Assembly (NCBI RefSeq): GCF_007747995.1
Contig: NZ_CP036276.1
Span: forward strand, 5,191,001 to 5,255,000
DNA: 64,000 nt
Source: Symmachiella dynata
GTDB lineage: Bacteria > Planctomycetota > Planctomycetia > Planctomycetales > Planctomycetaceae
Reading direction: 5' to 3'
The translations under genes were made by a program, and so were the position numbers. Of this stretch, positions 48,255 through 57,147 are shown one piece after another (the stretch's first letter is position 1; the number at the start of each line of letters is the position of its first letter). The notes under the pieces were generated by a model. The model did not search any database. It worked only from the letters and a program-made list of their open reading frames with translations, and was not told where the DNA came from.

Positions 48255-48527
48255 AATATTCCGCGTGGTCAATGCAGGAGGTTTTCCAGGGACGTACGCA
48301 CGCCCCACATCCTTGATATCGACCTTCGCTGCCAGCCGGTTGACAGCGATCTCAAAACCAATTGCTATCGCTGCGATCGTGCCCACCGGTGAAGTTTCCG
48401 CAAACAGATTTGCGGGAGGATCAGCAGCATGGCGACCAGATAATCGGCATAAAACTCAGGGTTTCACCGCAGGCTTGTCCCAGCAGTGCAATCAACACGA
48501 CGCACCACAACACCGCCGGACAAATCG
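48255..48527 (-). pseudogene. Possible remnant of a membrane-protein gene
   Basis: Read on the minus strand, three short in-frame pieces in different frames are hydrophobic and protein-like: VVLIALLGQACGE, then YLVAMLLILPQI, then GTIAAIAIGFEIAVN. Together they look like one membrane protein broken by two frameshifts. It could also be chance. There is no ribosome site. Confidence 0.25.
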
Positions 48528-49604
48528 TCAGCGAATGCGATCGCCGTATTGCACGTGAAAGCCTTTGCTCTTCAGCGGAATGCGGTACAGGCTCAGATCG
48601 GTCGTGACATACAACACGTTGATCTCGTCGCCAATCCCAAACTCCGCATTGCTGGGGATGCCCACCGGGGGATGATTCGGGTCCCGTTTTTGATTCGGCG
48701 GACCCGTGGGAATAAAGGCAACTTCCTCGCCATCGGGATTCACGACCAACACGCCGGGACGTTTGAGGCTCCGTGCGGTCAGATAAATATTTCCCTCCGC
48801 ATCAATCGTCATCCCGTCACACCCCGCTTGATCGCCGAAGTCAACAATCGTCCGCCGTTCGACATCGACGATTCCCGCTTCATTCAGCGGAAAGGCATAG
48901 ATCTTCATAGGACCGGGCAACGGGGGTGGATTGGTATTCGCGCCGATTCGGTCTTCACCGTTATCGTGGTCGGCGACATACAGCGTTCTCCCATCTGGGC
49001 TGAGAGCAATGCCATTGGGTTTGAGGGTGTCGCGAGTGATCTCAATCACGCTGCCATCGGGGTCGATGCGATACACAGCGCGGTATTCAATCTCGCGCGG
49101 TTCGGATCCCAAATACCGAGGGTCGGTGAAATAAATGCGGCCCTGGGCGTCGACGCAGAGGTCATTGGGCGCATTGAATTTTTTACCGCGAAAACGGTCG
49201 GCAATCGTTTTGGACTCCCCCGTTTTGACATCCCAACGCGACACGCGCCGTCCACCGTCGTCGGAGCCTTCGCAAGCCAACAGAAAGCCGTCCGCGTCAA
49301 AGATCAGACCGTTCGCCTTACCGCTCTTTGCGGTAAAGAGCGTCGTCTTTTTCGTCTTCGGATCAAACCGCATGATCATGCCGCGATCCGGCGCCAGCGG
49401 AATATCGGTGAAATAAATACTGCCATCGGGCGCAACCGCGGGGCCCTCGGTCAGTCCCCCTTGGACATCGGCGGACCGCGTAAACAGCAATTCCCATTTG
49501 GCATCAGGGTCCACGATGGCCGCGCCTGTGGGCTTGGGCAGTTCCTCAGCGTGCAATGTCGACAGTCCGCAAACGCAAATCGTGATTGCAATCAGCAGGC
49601 GCAT
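48528..49604 (-). CDS. SMP-30/gluconolactonase/LRE-family protein
   Basis: A 358-residue exported beta-propeller. The start at 49604 has AAAGGAACC upstream and gives a signal peptide (RLLIAITICVCGLSTLHA). Propeller motifs: EGPAVAPDGSIYFTDI (metal-binding Glu), NAPNDLCVDAQGRIYFTDP (catalytic Asn and Asp region), PNGIALSPDGRTLYVAD and GCDGMTIDAEGNIYLTA. The family comprises Ca/Zn-dependent lactonases. Probably acts on sugar lactones in the periplasm. Its 3' end is 273 bases from the FtsQ-like start. Confidence 0.88.
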   Translation of the reverse strand: MRLLIAITICVCGLSTLHAEELPKPTGAAIVDPDAKWELLFTRSADVQGGLTEGPAVAPDGSIYFTDIPLAPDRGMIMRFDPKTKKTTLFTAKSGKANGLIFDADGFLLACEGSDDGGRRVSRWDVKTGESKTIADRFRGKKFNAPNDLCVDAQGRIYFTDPRYLGSEPREIEYRAVYRIDPDGSVIEITRDTLKPNGIALSPDGRTLYVADHDNGEDRIGANTNPPPLPGPMKIYAFPLNEAGIVDVERRTIVDFGDQAGCDGMTIDAEGNIYLTARSLKRPGVLVVNPDGEEVAFIPTGPPNQKRDPNHPPVGIPSNAEFGIGDEINVLYVTTDLSLYRIPLKSKGFHVQYGDRIR

Positions 49605-49798
49605 GGTCGGTTCCTTTCGTGGAAATTGGAGCATGCCCGTCCTATTCGGCTCGGGAATTCGGTTTCCCATGATACTCTGATAAGTATCGCCGCAGGACAT
49701 GCGACCTTGCAAATTTTGCCAAGTGCGGCAAACTTTTCCACGTTGAATTCGACGCCATGACCGGCCCAATCAGGCCGATTGAGAGTAGGTTTCGAGGC

Positions 49799-50224
49799 TT
49801 ACCAATGCCGGTTGGTTTTCGGTTCGCCAACAAAACCATATCCACCGTATCGACCAAAGCCACCGTATCGGCCATACCCCCCATAACCACCGTAGGTGGG
49901 AAATTGGTAACTTCTCTGGGCTTGGTTATAACGACTGCGTTGTTGGCGGCGGGCGGTGTAGCTGCTCCCGGCGCCAAATGTGGGTTCCTTGCTGCGTGAC
50001 ATATATCCGGTCGAGCCCAATTGCGATCCACCTGCCGGTGCCAGCGATTGAAACGCCAAGCGAACACTATCTTTGGAGAGAGACATGCCGCTTAGGTCCT
50101 CGATCTTCCAGGCATCGCTCCACGCTGGGTGCGTGACGTGTCCGACGGCCGGTGGACCAATCAAACTTGGCGATTGGGTATCGATGGTGGCGATATGCAA
50201 CACGAGTAAAACGCAGACGCTCAT
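49799..50224 (-). CDS. Secreted Gly/Tyr-rich small protein
   Basis: A 141-residue frame with hydrophobic N-terminus (SVCVLLVLHIA) and a C-terminal GYGGYGRYGGFGRYGGYG tail, preceded by an Arg/Gln/Tyr-rich part. A weak GGTCAAG lies upstream. The Gly/Tyr tail resembles those of structural or RNA-binding low-complexity proteins, but there is no RRM domain. It is probably a real small extracytoplasmic protein; the function is unknown. An overlapping frame at 49642-50067 is judged a shadow. Confidence 0.55.
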   Translation of the reverse strand: MSVCVLLVLHIATIDTQSPSLIGPPAVGHVTHPAWSDAWKIEDLSGMSLSKDSVRLAFQSLAPAGGSQLGSTGYMSRSKEPTFGAGSSYTARRQQRSRYNQAQRSYQFPTYGGYGGYGRYGGFGRYGGYGFVGEPKTNRHW

Positions 50225-50291
50225 TGTCTTGACCTGACTAGCTGATCACGTTTAATTTTGAGAAGACTGTGGTTGTCGCATCCTGGTGTTG

Positions 50292-51377
50292 TTAATCAAA
50301 ATCGATCGACAATTGCGGTTCCTCGAATGTCGGAATCCGCACGACCGCATCATCAGTGATGCCCCGGTTTTGGCCCAGGTCTTCTTTTTCTTTCGCAGCT
50401 CCACGCTTGCCAGGTCTCTGGCCGCCGGCGTTTTCAAACCGCTCCATGATTTCCCGCCAATTGGTAAAGATCACATCCTGTTTCTTCAGAAAGTCATGAA
50501 CGGCTTTGTCGTTCAACAATTGGTTTTCCCAAACGCGTTGTTGCCAATGTGGGGCAATCGCTTCGAGTGCCAGTGACTTATCCGCAGGACCAGCAGTGAT
50601 CTGCGTCAGCCCTGGAGGCAGCCCTTTGACCAGTTCATAGAATTGATCGCGTTTCTTTTCATAGCTGTCCGCTTCGGGAACGAAATGCGCGTCGTCGAGT
50701 TTGGGCAACCGGTATTTGTGGACCGTGGCAATCATCTCATCCGACAGCGCTACTCCGTTGTCACGAAAATGCTGAATCTTTTCAGGAGTCAGTTCCAAAA
50801 CCACAGCCGGAATCCAATTTTTCTCTGCGGTTTCTAAATAGATTTTCAACAGATCTTCACGCATGAACAACACGCCCATAAAGGGATGCAAGTGCGTGGG
50901 TTGGATCCCCGCGGCGCGGACTTTGGCGATCTGGGCCTCAATCTCGCGACGAATCTCCTCAGGATCAGCCATCAACCCCAATTGCAGTTCCGTTCCCCAC
51001 ATATATCCTTTGGGGTCAACCAACGTGGAGGTCTTGCTATTCAATCCCGTGAGCGGACGCCAGCGATACAGTTGTCCCGGGCTATTGAGCGTCAAGCAGA
51101 CACCAATGTCATGCTGCGGATTTTCGCGGGACCAGTTGGCGAATTCCTCGAACCACGGGCAGGGAGACATGACGCTGACCGAATTCAAACGTCCTTTGGC
51201 CAATAGTTCCTGGCCGGGACGGCTAAATTCATACGAGGCCCCCATCGTGTCGGCATACAGAATCACAACGCGTTTCCCGGCGGGATATCCCAAACGTTCC
51301 GCCCAAGTCTCTTGGCTGTGAGCCGTCTGTGAAACGGCCACGAGGATCGTTATCCCTGCCACCAATGCACGCATCAT
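50292..51377 (-). CDS. ChbG/YdjC-like carbohydrate deacetylase-family protein, degenerate metal site
   Basis: A 361-residue protein with signal peptide (MRALVAGITILVAVSQTAHS) and GGAGAG five bases upstream of the first ATG. The order of motifs fits the YdjC/ChbG family: YADTMGASYE in place of ADDFG, DIGVCLTLNS in place of GVHLTL, and PTHLHPFMG in place of THxDSHxH. The second Asp of ADD is replaced by Thr and the HLTL His by Cys, so metal binding would differ. It may be inactive or act on a different substrate. The C-terminal tail is charged (GKRGAAKEKEDL). Confidence 0.75.
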   Translation of the reverse strand: MMRALVAGITILVAVSQTAHSQETWAERLGYPAGKRVVILYADTMGASYEFSRPGQELLAKGRLNSVSVMSPCPWFEEFANWSRENPQHDIGVCLTLNSPGQLYRWRPLTGLNSKTSTLVDPKGYMWGTELQLGLMADPEEIRREIEAQIAKVRAAGIQPTHLHPFMGVLFMREDLLKIYLETAEKNWIPAVVLELTPEKIQHFRDNGVALSDEMIATVHKYRLPKLDDAHFVPEADSYEKKRDQFYELVKGLPPGLTQITAGPADKSLALEAIAPHWQQRVWENQLLNDKAVHDFLKKQDVIFTNWREIMERFENAGGQRPGKRGAAKEKEDLGQNRGITDDAVVRIPTFEEPQLSIDFD

Positions 51378-51699
51378 CTGTTCTCTCCGTGTCGGGAATG
51401 TCGTGAAGCTACAACTCTCACCACGTTAGTTCGCAGCCGCTGGATGTGCAAATTTTCCCAGTCCAGATCCGCCACGATTGGGGACAATCCCGTCGGAGTC
51501 TACAAATTGAACGGCGAAATGCCGTTAATCCGAAATCCCGCTGCGATCACGTCCCTCGGCAGCATCGTCACCACACGTGCTCAGTGCATATTGCCGTTGC
51601 GACTCGCGAAATCGGTCAAAATCGCGCATTATGGAGACGATGAGCGCTCCCATACCGCGCCAAAAACCACATGACGCAACCCTTCGAGACAAGGCCTGC

Positions 51700-53280
51700 A
51701 TGATGAACACGACGATGACCAATCAGACTGAACACGGATCACGAATCTGCAAGAACAACAAACCAAGCCGTTGCAGTTGGAGCATGACCATGCTGTTGAT
51801 CGGTGCGGCGCTTGTTGCGACGTTTTTCAACAACAACACAGCCCAAGCGGCGACATTGCAAGCTGGAGTTGGCAAAGTCGACGTGACCCACCCCGATGGC
51901 TTGGTGAACGACCGGTCTTATGTCCGGGCGCTGGTGCTGAAAAACGAATCCACGACCGTCGCCATAGTCACGATCGACGTCGTCGCCATCGGTGAGATTG
52001 GCTCGATTGGCAACGACTATCTTGACAAGGTGCGGGCGCGGATCGAAAAGGAACTCGGCATTCCTCCCACGCATGTGATCATCAACGCCAGCCATTGTCA
52101 TAGCATCATTTGCGACGACATCGGCGAGCGGACTTTCCAAGCGGTCAAACAAGCGGCCGACAATTTGGTCCCCGCCCGTGTCGGTGTCGGCCACGGCCGT
52201 GAAGACCGCGTCTCGGAGAATCGTCGGCTGATCATGAAAGACGGCACGCAAATCGATGTGCGACACGCCTACTCTCTGCCCCCCGACGAAGAGGTCGCCA
52301 AAGTCGGGCCGATCGATCCGGAAATCGGCGTGCTCCGCGTCGATCGCGAGGACGGACGCACCTTGGCCGTGGTTTACAACTTCGCCTGCCATCCGATTCA
52401 GGGGGCGCAAAATGGGGGGAACACTGCCGACATGACCGGCTTCTCCTCGAAAGTCATTGAAGAAAACCTCGACCCGGGAACCGTCGCCCTGTTCGTGCAA
52501 GGTTGCGGCGGCGACATCAATCCCGTGTTCTATAAAGACGTCGATCATCCCCGCAACGCCGAACCGCTGGGGAATATGCTGGGCCTCAGCACACTGAAAG
52601 CCGTTCGCGCGATCGAAACTAAACCGGACGACCGGCTGAAAGTCGTCAGCGAGAATATCGCCCTACCCCGCTCCGATCTGGCGACGCGCATCTTTGATAT
52701 GGAAGCCGAACAACTACGCCTAGCCGGCTCACTGGGCGGGACGAGCTTGAATCTGAAAACGTTTATCCCGTTGGTCGTCAAATACAACGTTGCTGAAGAG
52801 TTCCCCTCGTATTACTCGCACGCTTACCTGCTCGACAAAGCCCGCGGTCGCAATGACTTGAGCAAGCTCGACGCCGAAAACCGCCGCAACATGCAAAACT
52901 ACATCCGCAACATCCACACCATGGAAAAACTAACGCGGCTGAACACCAACCTGCGTCTGTTACGCAAACACCACGCCCGCGGCTACGCTTCCGGCAACCG
53001 CACCATCGACGTCGAACTGGCCGGCCTCCGCATTGGCGATTTTGTGCTGACGACCTTCCCGGGAGAATTGACCGTCCAAATCGGCCTGAACCTCAAAAAA
53101 GTCTCCCCCCACAAACACACCTTCGTCGCCGGCTATACCAACGGCTACATCTACTACTGCCCCACCGCCGAACAGCTAAAAAACGTCGGCAACGCCCAAG
53201 AAGACAGCGACTGTCTGGTGGCCCCGGAATGGCAGAAGATGTACGAGGATAAGGCGGCGGAGTTGTTGCAGGCGCTCTGA
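51700..53280 (+). CDS. Secreted neutral/alkaline ceramidase-like protein
   Basis: A 526-residue exported protein. The start at 51700 has AAGGC upstream; the frame open to 51577 is rejected. A signal/anchor segment (MTMLLIGAALVATFF) is followed by LQAGVGKVDVTHPDG, the family start, then NASHCHS (near residue 130), VVYNFACHPIQG and FVQGCGGDINPV, the conserved zinc and catalytic regions. It is a distant paralogue of the gene at 1467. The substrate is unproven; the family contains ceramidases and many uncharacterised amidases. An R1 repeat follows 19 bases after the stop. Confidence 0.82.
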   Translation: MMNTTMTNQTEHGSRICKNNKPSRCSWSMTMLLIGAALVATFFNNNTAQAATLQAGVGKVDVTHPDGLVNDRSYVRALVLKNESTTVAIVTIDVVAIGEIGSIGNDYLDKVRARIEKELGIPPTHVIINASHCHSIICDDIGERTFQAVKQAADNLVPARVGVGHGREDRVSENRRLIMKDGTQIDVRHAYSLPPDEEVAKVGPIDPEIGVLRVDREDGRTLAVVYNFACHPIQGAQNGGNTADMTGFSSKVIEENLDPGTVALFVQGCGGDINPVFYKDVDHPRNAEPLGNMLGLSTLKAVRAIETKPDDRLKVVSENIALPRSDLATRIFDMEAEQLRLAGSLGGTSLNLKTFIPLVVKYNVAEEFPSYYSHAYLLDKARGRNDLSKLDAENRRNMQNYIRNIHTMEKLTRLNTNLRLLRKHHARGYASGNRTIDVELAGLRIGDFVLTTFPGELTVQIGLNLKKVSPHKHTFVAGYTNGYIYYCPTAEQLKNVGNAQEDSDCLVAPEWQKMYEDKAAELLQAL

Positions 53281-53299
53281 TGAGTTTGAAGTTGAAACT

Positions 53300-53379
53300 G
53301 GGTGCCACTGGCGGCTTGCCCGCCAGTGTGTATTGCGGGGCCGTTAACAACACTGCTGGACAAGCTAGCAGTTGTTCCC
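53300..53379. repeat. R1 repeat, full copy (degenerate right end)
   Basis: Left end GGGTGCCACTG (53300-53310). An inner hairpin CACTGGCGG/CCGCCAGTG is followed by CCGTTAACAACACTGCTGG and a weakly conserved right end CAGTTGTTCCC. Same orientation as 54354-54417. Confidence 0.75.
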
Positions 53380-53543
53380 GGCGAGACCAGTCCGTGGACG
53401 CAATCAAACCAGACACAGGGAGATTTGGAGAACTTTTTAAAATGATCAACTTTTGACGGTACGCGCGTAGTAGTCCTCACGGCCATATTACTGGATTGAA
53501 AGGCCAATACGTTCATCGTGCTTATCGTAGAAGAAGAGACACA

Positions 53544-53765
53544 ATGAAGAACAATCACACAAAACGTGCCGGCAGACAGTGGAAAGCCTTTGAATATATG
53601 GTTGTGTTTTTCGTTGTGGGAATCGTTGCAGGTGACTATATCATTCCGCATTTCGGTCATCCAAGTGGCAGGCCGAATGCGGCAATTGGCGGACTACTTG
53701 GGCTGGTCGTTGGTGCGAGCATTGCTGCTTACGTTCGACTTGTACATAGGCGTCGTTCAAAATAA
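53544..53765 (+). CDS. Small membrane protein with glycine-zipper
   Basis: 73 residues, starting at 53544 after GAAGAAGAG. It has two predicted membrane segments (YMVVFFVVGIVAGDYIIP and GGLLGLVVGASIAAYVRL) with a charged tail RRRSK. GGLLGLVVGAS is a glycine-zipper pattern. No family is recognised. First gene of the R1/R2 island; R2a begins four bases after its stop. Confidence 0.65.
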   Translation: MKNNHTKRAGRQWKAFEYMVVFFVVGIVAGDYIIPHFGHPSGRPNAAIGGLLGLVVGASIAAYVRLVHRRRSK

Positions 53766-53769
53766 CTAC

Positions 53770-53854
53770 CGCGGGTGGCCCCGAAAGCATCTTTCGCGGC
53801 GGCGCAGCCGCAGGAGAGATTTGCGGATTGCCAGCAACTGTGCGACCAGACCAC
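53770..53854 (+). repeat. R2 repeat, copy a
   Basis: About 85 bases: CGCGGGTGGCCCCGAAAG, a hairpin (one mismatch in this copy), then GCAGCCGCAGGAGAG, TTTGCG and CAGCAACTGTGC, ending GACCACC. It ends 27 bases before the start codon at 53882. Confidence 0.8.
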
Positions 53855-53881
53855 CTGTCGACCTTGACGTCTAGGAAGTAC

Positions 53882-54322
53882 ATGATGAAATGGCTACAAA
53901 GCAGTGATCTCTTTAACGACGTGGCAGAATTGGATGAAAGGACGGGCGTTTGGAGGGTTAGAAGCAAATCTTCGGAAGGCGGGGAGATTCCTTCAGAGAT
54001 AGACGGATCCTACTCGATTCTGTCCGGCGTATTTTGCGCTATCTATCGCTCAAATGGTGAGTTGGTCGTGCGGATCGGCGAAGCTCAGATCAAGTTTTCC
54101 GACAAAGTCGAGATAACGGTCGGTGGACCACCAAAGAAGCGTTGTCTCTCGCTGATGGAGAATGGCATAGAACGTGTGAAACACGAATATGCCGTAAATT
54201 CTGAACCCATCGAAAACGACCCGACGCCATTTGTTGAAGACGAAGACTTTGACTTCGGTCTTTTCCTGTCAAACATTGCCCACGATCCGAATCGTCAAGC
54301 CCGTTTTAAACGGGAATTATAG
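53882..54322 (+). CDS. Hypothetical protein of the R1/R2 island
   Basis: 146 residues; the start at 53882 has AGGAAG close upstream and lies 27 bases after R2a. No signal peptide. The N-terminal part is beta-rich (GVWRVRSKSSEGGE, GELVVRIGEAQIKF); the C-terminus is acidic (VEDEDFDFGLFLSNIAHD). No family is recognised; it could be an immunity-like or regulatory protein, but nothing in the sequence proves this. GC content is lower than in flanking genes. Confidence 0.6.
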   Translation: MMKWLQSSDLFNDVAELDERTGVWRVRSKSSEGGEIPSEIDGSYSILSGVFCAIYRSNGELVVRIGEAQIKFSDKVEITVGGPPKKRCLSLMENGIERVKHEYAVNSEPIENDPTPFVEDEDFDFGLFLSNIAHDPNRQARFKREL

Positions 54323-54353
54323 TCACGGCAGTGTGACTGACAGGAGTTGTTGG

Positions 54354-54417
54354 ATTGCCCGCCAGTGTGAATCGCGTGACCGTTAACAACACTGCTGGAC
54401 AAGCCAGCAGTGGCACC
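54354..54417. repeat. R1 repeat, 5'-truncated copy
   Basis: Lacks the left GGGTGCCACTG end but keeps CCGCCAGTG, the central CCGTTAACAACACTG and the right end CAGTGGCACCC (54407-54417). It ends 23 bases before the next start codon. Confidence 0.75.
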
Positions 54418-54440
54418 CGGCGTTCACGATAGGAGAAGAC

Positions 54441-55256
54441 ATGAAGCGTATAGTGCCGACATCCTGCATGATTGTGGTGATTGCTTTTGCATGTGGATGT
54501 GGCGGAGGGAGTACGTCGGAGACTCCTTCGAGCGCTGTCGCAACGAACGAAGATAGGCTTGACGGCGAACATCATTCACTTGCGACTGATCCAAATAGGG
54601 AATATTTCATCAATGCCGTTGGTGGTCCGCCGCATCTTAAATTTGTTTGTATTGGTGAATTGCTCTCCAGTGATGGAAACGGCAATCGAACGTATCAGTA
54701 TTATCTGGACAAAGAACTTTATGAAATCATGGCTAGGCATGATTTTGTCGGAAGTCAAAGCGTTGTTTGTGATGGGGTAACGCTCAAGGGTGAGGGGTAT
54801 CCAAAAACGCGATTGTCCTCATTAGCAGAACTAGTGCCGAACGGATTAACGGATCAAAATGCTGATCTGGCAATCATTTATGCGGGACAACAAGAAATCA
54901 TTGATGGAATACCTGCCGTGCGTGCGGTGAATCAGTATCGGGTACTAATCGAGAAACTTCGCCGCATCGATCCAGAAATGCAGTTTTTTGTCGGGCAAAT
55001 TGTTGTGTCGCCGGAATCGCCTTTGCATGAACGTGCGCAGAAATTCAACAAAGGGCTGGCGGAACTAGCCTCCGAATTGTCTAACGAAAAATCAATAGTC
55101 GTTGCTGTGGACCACACGAAAGGCTTTGACGCGAAAACCATGCTCAATCCCGATGCGCAAAGCTTTAGCGTTGAGGGGATCAAACATATCGCCAAGGGGT
55201 GTGCACAGACAATGTTCCGAACATTCTGGGACAAAAATGGAACTGGCGGGTATTAA
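54441..55256 (+). CDS. Lipoprotein, degenerate SGNH-hydrolase-like
   Basis: A 271-residue protein with AGGAGAAG upstream. The lipoprotein-type signal peptide (MIVVIAFAC, then Gly/Ser-rich) probably has Cys at residue 18. The rest has the order of SGNH/GDSL hydrolases, but the key residues are changed: FVCIGELLSS where GDS is expected, YAGQQEI where GxND is expected, and QSFSVEGIKHIAKG where DxxH is expected. So an esterase fold with a lost or altered catalytic site is the best reading (inference). Located between R1c and R2b. Confidence 0.6.
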   Translation: MKRIVPTSCMIVVIAFACGCGGGSTSETPSSAVATNEDRLDGEHHSLATDPNREYFINAVGGPPHLKFVCIGELLSSDGNGNRTYQYYLDKELYEIMARHDFVGSQSVVCDGVTLKGEGYPKTRLSSLAELVPNGLTDQNADLAIIYAGQQEIIDGIPAVRAVNQYRVLIEKLRRIDPEMQFFVGQIVVSPESPLHERAQKFNKGLAELASELSNEKSIVVAVDHTKGFDAKTMLNPDAQSFSVEGIKHIAKGCAQTMFRTFWDKNGTGGY

Positions 55257-55266
55257 GTGGTGCGTG

Positions 55267-55352
55267 CGCGGGTGACCCCGAAAGATTCTTTCGGGGCGTC
55301 GCAGCCGCAGGAGAGGTTTGCGATTTGTCAGCAACTGTGCAGCCAAACCACC
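55267..55352 (+). repeat. R2 repeat, copy b
   Basis: Has the perfect hairpin CCCCGAAAG-ATT-CTTTCGGGG. It ends 27 bases before the start codon at 55380, exactly the spacing of R2a before 53882. Confidence 0.85.
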
Positions 55353-55379
55353 GCCCCCTACCAAACGGAATGAGAAACG

Positions 55380-55823
55380 ATGCGTCTCCTTTTACTGCTT
55401 CTCACTTTCTTACTCGCGTTCATCATGGTGTCTTGCCAATCCCACATGCCGCCCGCTGCAGAGATTCCCCCAGCCGCTTCGATCAAAGCCATGCAGGCCA
55501 AGCTCGCAGAATTTCCTGAGGGTTCTCCACCGCTCGAAGAGTTCTCGGTACCGGCGGAGTATTTTGAGGAGATCTGTTTGGCCTTATTGGCCGCAGAGCC
55601 TGATCCCGAGCCGAGCAAATGGGCAGTGTTGGGCTACATTGAAATTACGACGAATTCCGGAGAGCGATTGTTCTTTAGCCTCTACACGACTGAAGCATTC
55701 ACGACAGAAAACGGTGAACAACACATCAGTTTGGCTTTTCGAACAAGCAAAACAGACTATTACCGAGGAGGCGATGCTACCGAACTCGCTCGACTGCTTA
55801 GACAGGCGTTTGAGTTGCAATAA
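55380..55823 (+). CDS. Small lipoprotein of unknown function
   Basis: 147 residues with a lipobox-type signal peptide (LLLLLTFLLAFIMVSC, Cys19), then a Pro/Ala-rich linker and an alpha/beta part (KWAVLGYIEITTNSGERLFFSLYTT). The C-terminus is helical (DATELARLLRQAFELQ). No family is recognised. Located between R2b and a strong terminator at 56000-56048. Confidence 0.65.
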   Translation: MRLLLLLLTFLLAFIMVSCQSHMPPAAEIPPAASIKAMQAKLAEFPEGSPPLEEFSVPAEYFEEICLALLAAEPDPEPSKWAVLGYIEITTNSGERLFFSLYTTEAFTTENGEQHISLAFRTSKTDYYRGGDATELARLLRQAFELQ

Positions 55824-55999
55824 ACATACGGCGGGCACAGCCAGTACGATTGATGTACAGAATCGCATGAGTAATTTCCCGCCGAACAATGGTTCTTGGC
55901 GGTCCACATTTGCGCGCATTCGGCAGATGCTTATGAATCAATTGCCATAGTTCATCAGCTAGATCCGTGTCATACTTCGCACGACTCGTTGCTATGGGG

Positions 56000-56048
56000 A
56001 CCGCTCCCTCCTTGGCAACTTCCCAAAACGGGAGCGGTGGCTTTTTTT
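56000..56048 (+). terminator. Rho-independent terminator
   Basis: Stem ACCGCTCCC (56000-56008) against GGGAGCGGT (56030-56038), a loop of 21 bases, followed by a TTTTTTT run (56042-56048). It terminates the small lipoprotein transcript, about 180 bases past its stop. Confidence 0.8.
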
Positions 56049-56092
56049 GACATTTTAGTCAATTTGAAAACATGCTCCAAGGAGAAAATAGC

Positions 56093-57070
56093 ATGCACCG
56101 CGCATTGATATTCATTATGTTCTTTTCCGTTTTGATGAACAAAGTGTATGCACAAATGCCAATTGTGCTTAAGGTCGGAAAGGGGGCAATTCAAGATGTT
56201 GCGGCCACCTCCGACGGCAGTTTCGTAGTCTCCTTCTGCGGCGATCGCGGCGTGCGCGTTTGGGATGTGAATCGTCAAAAGGAGATTCATCAGTTCCCGT
56301 CGGATGGCAAAACGCGATGCGTTGATATCTCTCCTGATGGAACCCATTTTATTGCAGGCGGAGATCGTGCTAATGTCGTCCTTCGCGATGTTTCAACAGG
56401 AAAGGAAGTTAGGCAATGGTCGCAGATAGCTGTCGCGTTGAGTTTTTCAAGCGATAGTAAAAATGTTTGCCTGGTGGACAGCTCGGGAAATGTCAAGATA
56501 ATCCGTTTATCCGATGGAGCAATTACCAAAAACACGAAGATCCCTTCACCCTTTGTCGCAGCATTTTCGCATGATGGTCAACGAATCGCTTCAATCGGCT
56601 ACGGCGATGTCGAACAAAAGGTTGTGCGAATTTGGGATATCGCATCAGGTGCAGAAGTTGTAGCCATGCCTGGGAAGGCACACCAAATAAAAAGCATTGC
56701 GTGGGCGCCCTCGGACCGCCAAATAATGACAGGCGGGAGCAACGGGAATGCCGTCATCTGGGACGTGGCAACCGGGACTGTTGATCGGACGATCGCCCTC
56801 AACCACGAAGTATTTTCTGTTCAGTTTTCGCCTGATGCGAAGTCCGCACTTATCGGAATCGGAACTACATCTATTTTCAAGCAGCGGAAGTCTACTGGAG
56901 TCATCCATCTTGTCGAAGTATCTTCCGGGAAATCAATTTTTGAATATCGAACAAAAACCGACGCCGTCTTTAGCGTGGCATTTTCTGAGAATGGTGAGTT
57001 GATGATTGCTGGTGGACAAGGCGGCAAAATTTATCTTTGGAAGAAACACGATACGAAAGACGGTAGGTAG
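56093..57070 (+). CDS. Exported WD40-repeat protein
   Basis: A 325-residue protein. AAGGAG precedes the ATG at 56093 and a signal peptide (ALIFIMFFSVLMNKVYA) follows. WD40 blades are visible: SFCGDRGVRVWDVNRQ, AGGDRANVVLRDV, QKVVRIWDIASGA, GGSNGNAVIWDVATG and AGGQGGKIYLWKKHD, giving about six or seven blades. Likely a periplasmic protein-protein interaction platform. AT-richer than most genes here. R2c follows 77 bases after the stop. Confidence 0.8.
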   Translation: MHRALIFIMFFSVLMNKVYAQMPIVLKVGKGAIQDVAATSDGSFVVSFCGDRGVRVWDVNRQKEIHQFPSDGKTRCVDISPDGTHFIAGGDRANVVLRDVSTGKEVRQWSQIAVALSFSSDSKNVCLVDSSGNVKIIRLSDGAITKNTKIPSPFVAAFSHDGQRIASIGYGDVEQKVVRIWDIASGAEVVAMPGKAHQIKSIAWAPSDRQIMTGGSNGNAVIWDVATGTVDRTIALNHEVFSVQFSPDAKSALIGIGTTSIFKQRKSTGVIHLVEVSSGKSIFEYRTKTDAVFSVAFSENGELMIAGGQGGKIYLWKKHDTKDGR

Positions 57071-57147
57071 GGCGCATTCTACTTTGAATTGCAACACGCC
57101 ACGGCATGTACTCGAAGGTGGGGGCGCGGTCCAAAAACAATAACGGA

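Noticed and set aside
55318..55950. A 210-codon frame overlapping the small lipoprotein gene
   Set aside because: It overlaps a frame that has a signal peptide and lipobox; this one is Ser/Arg-rich without pattern.
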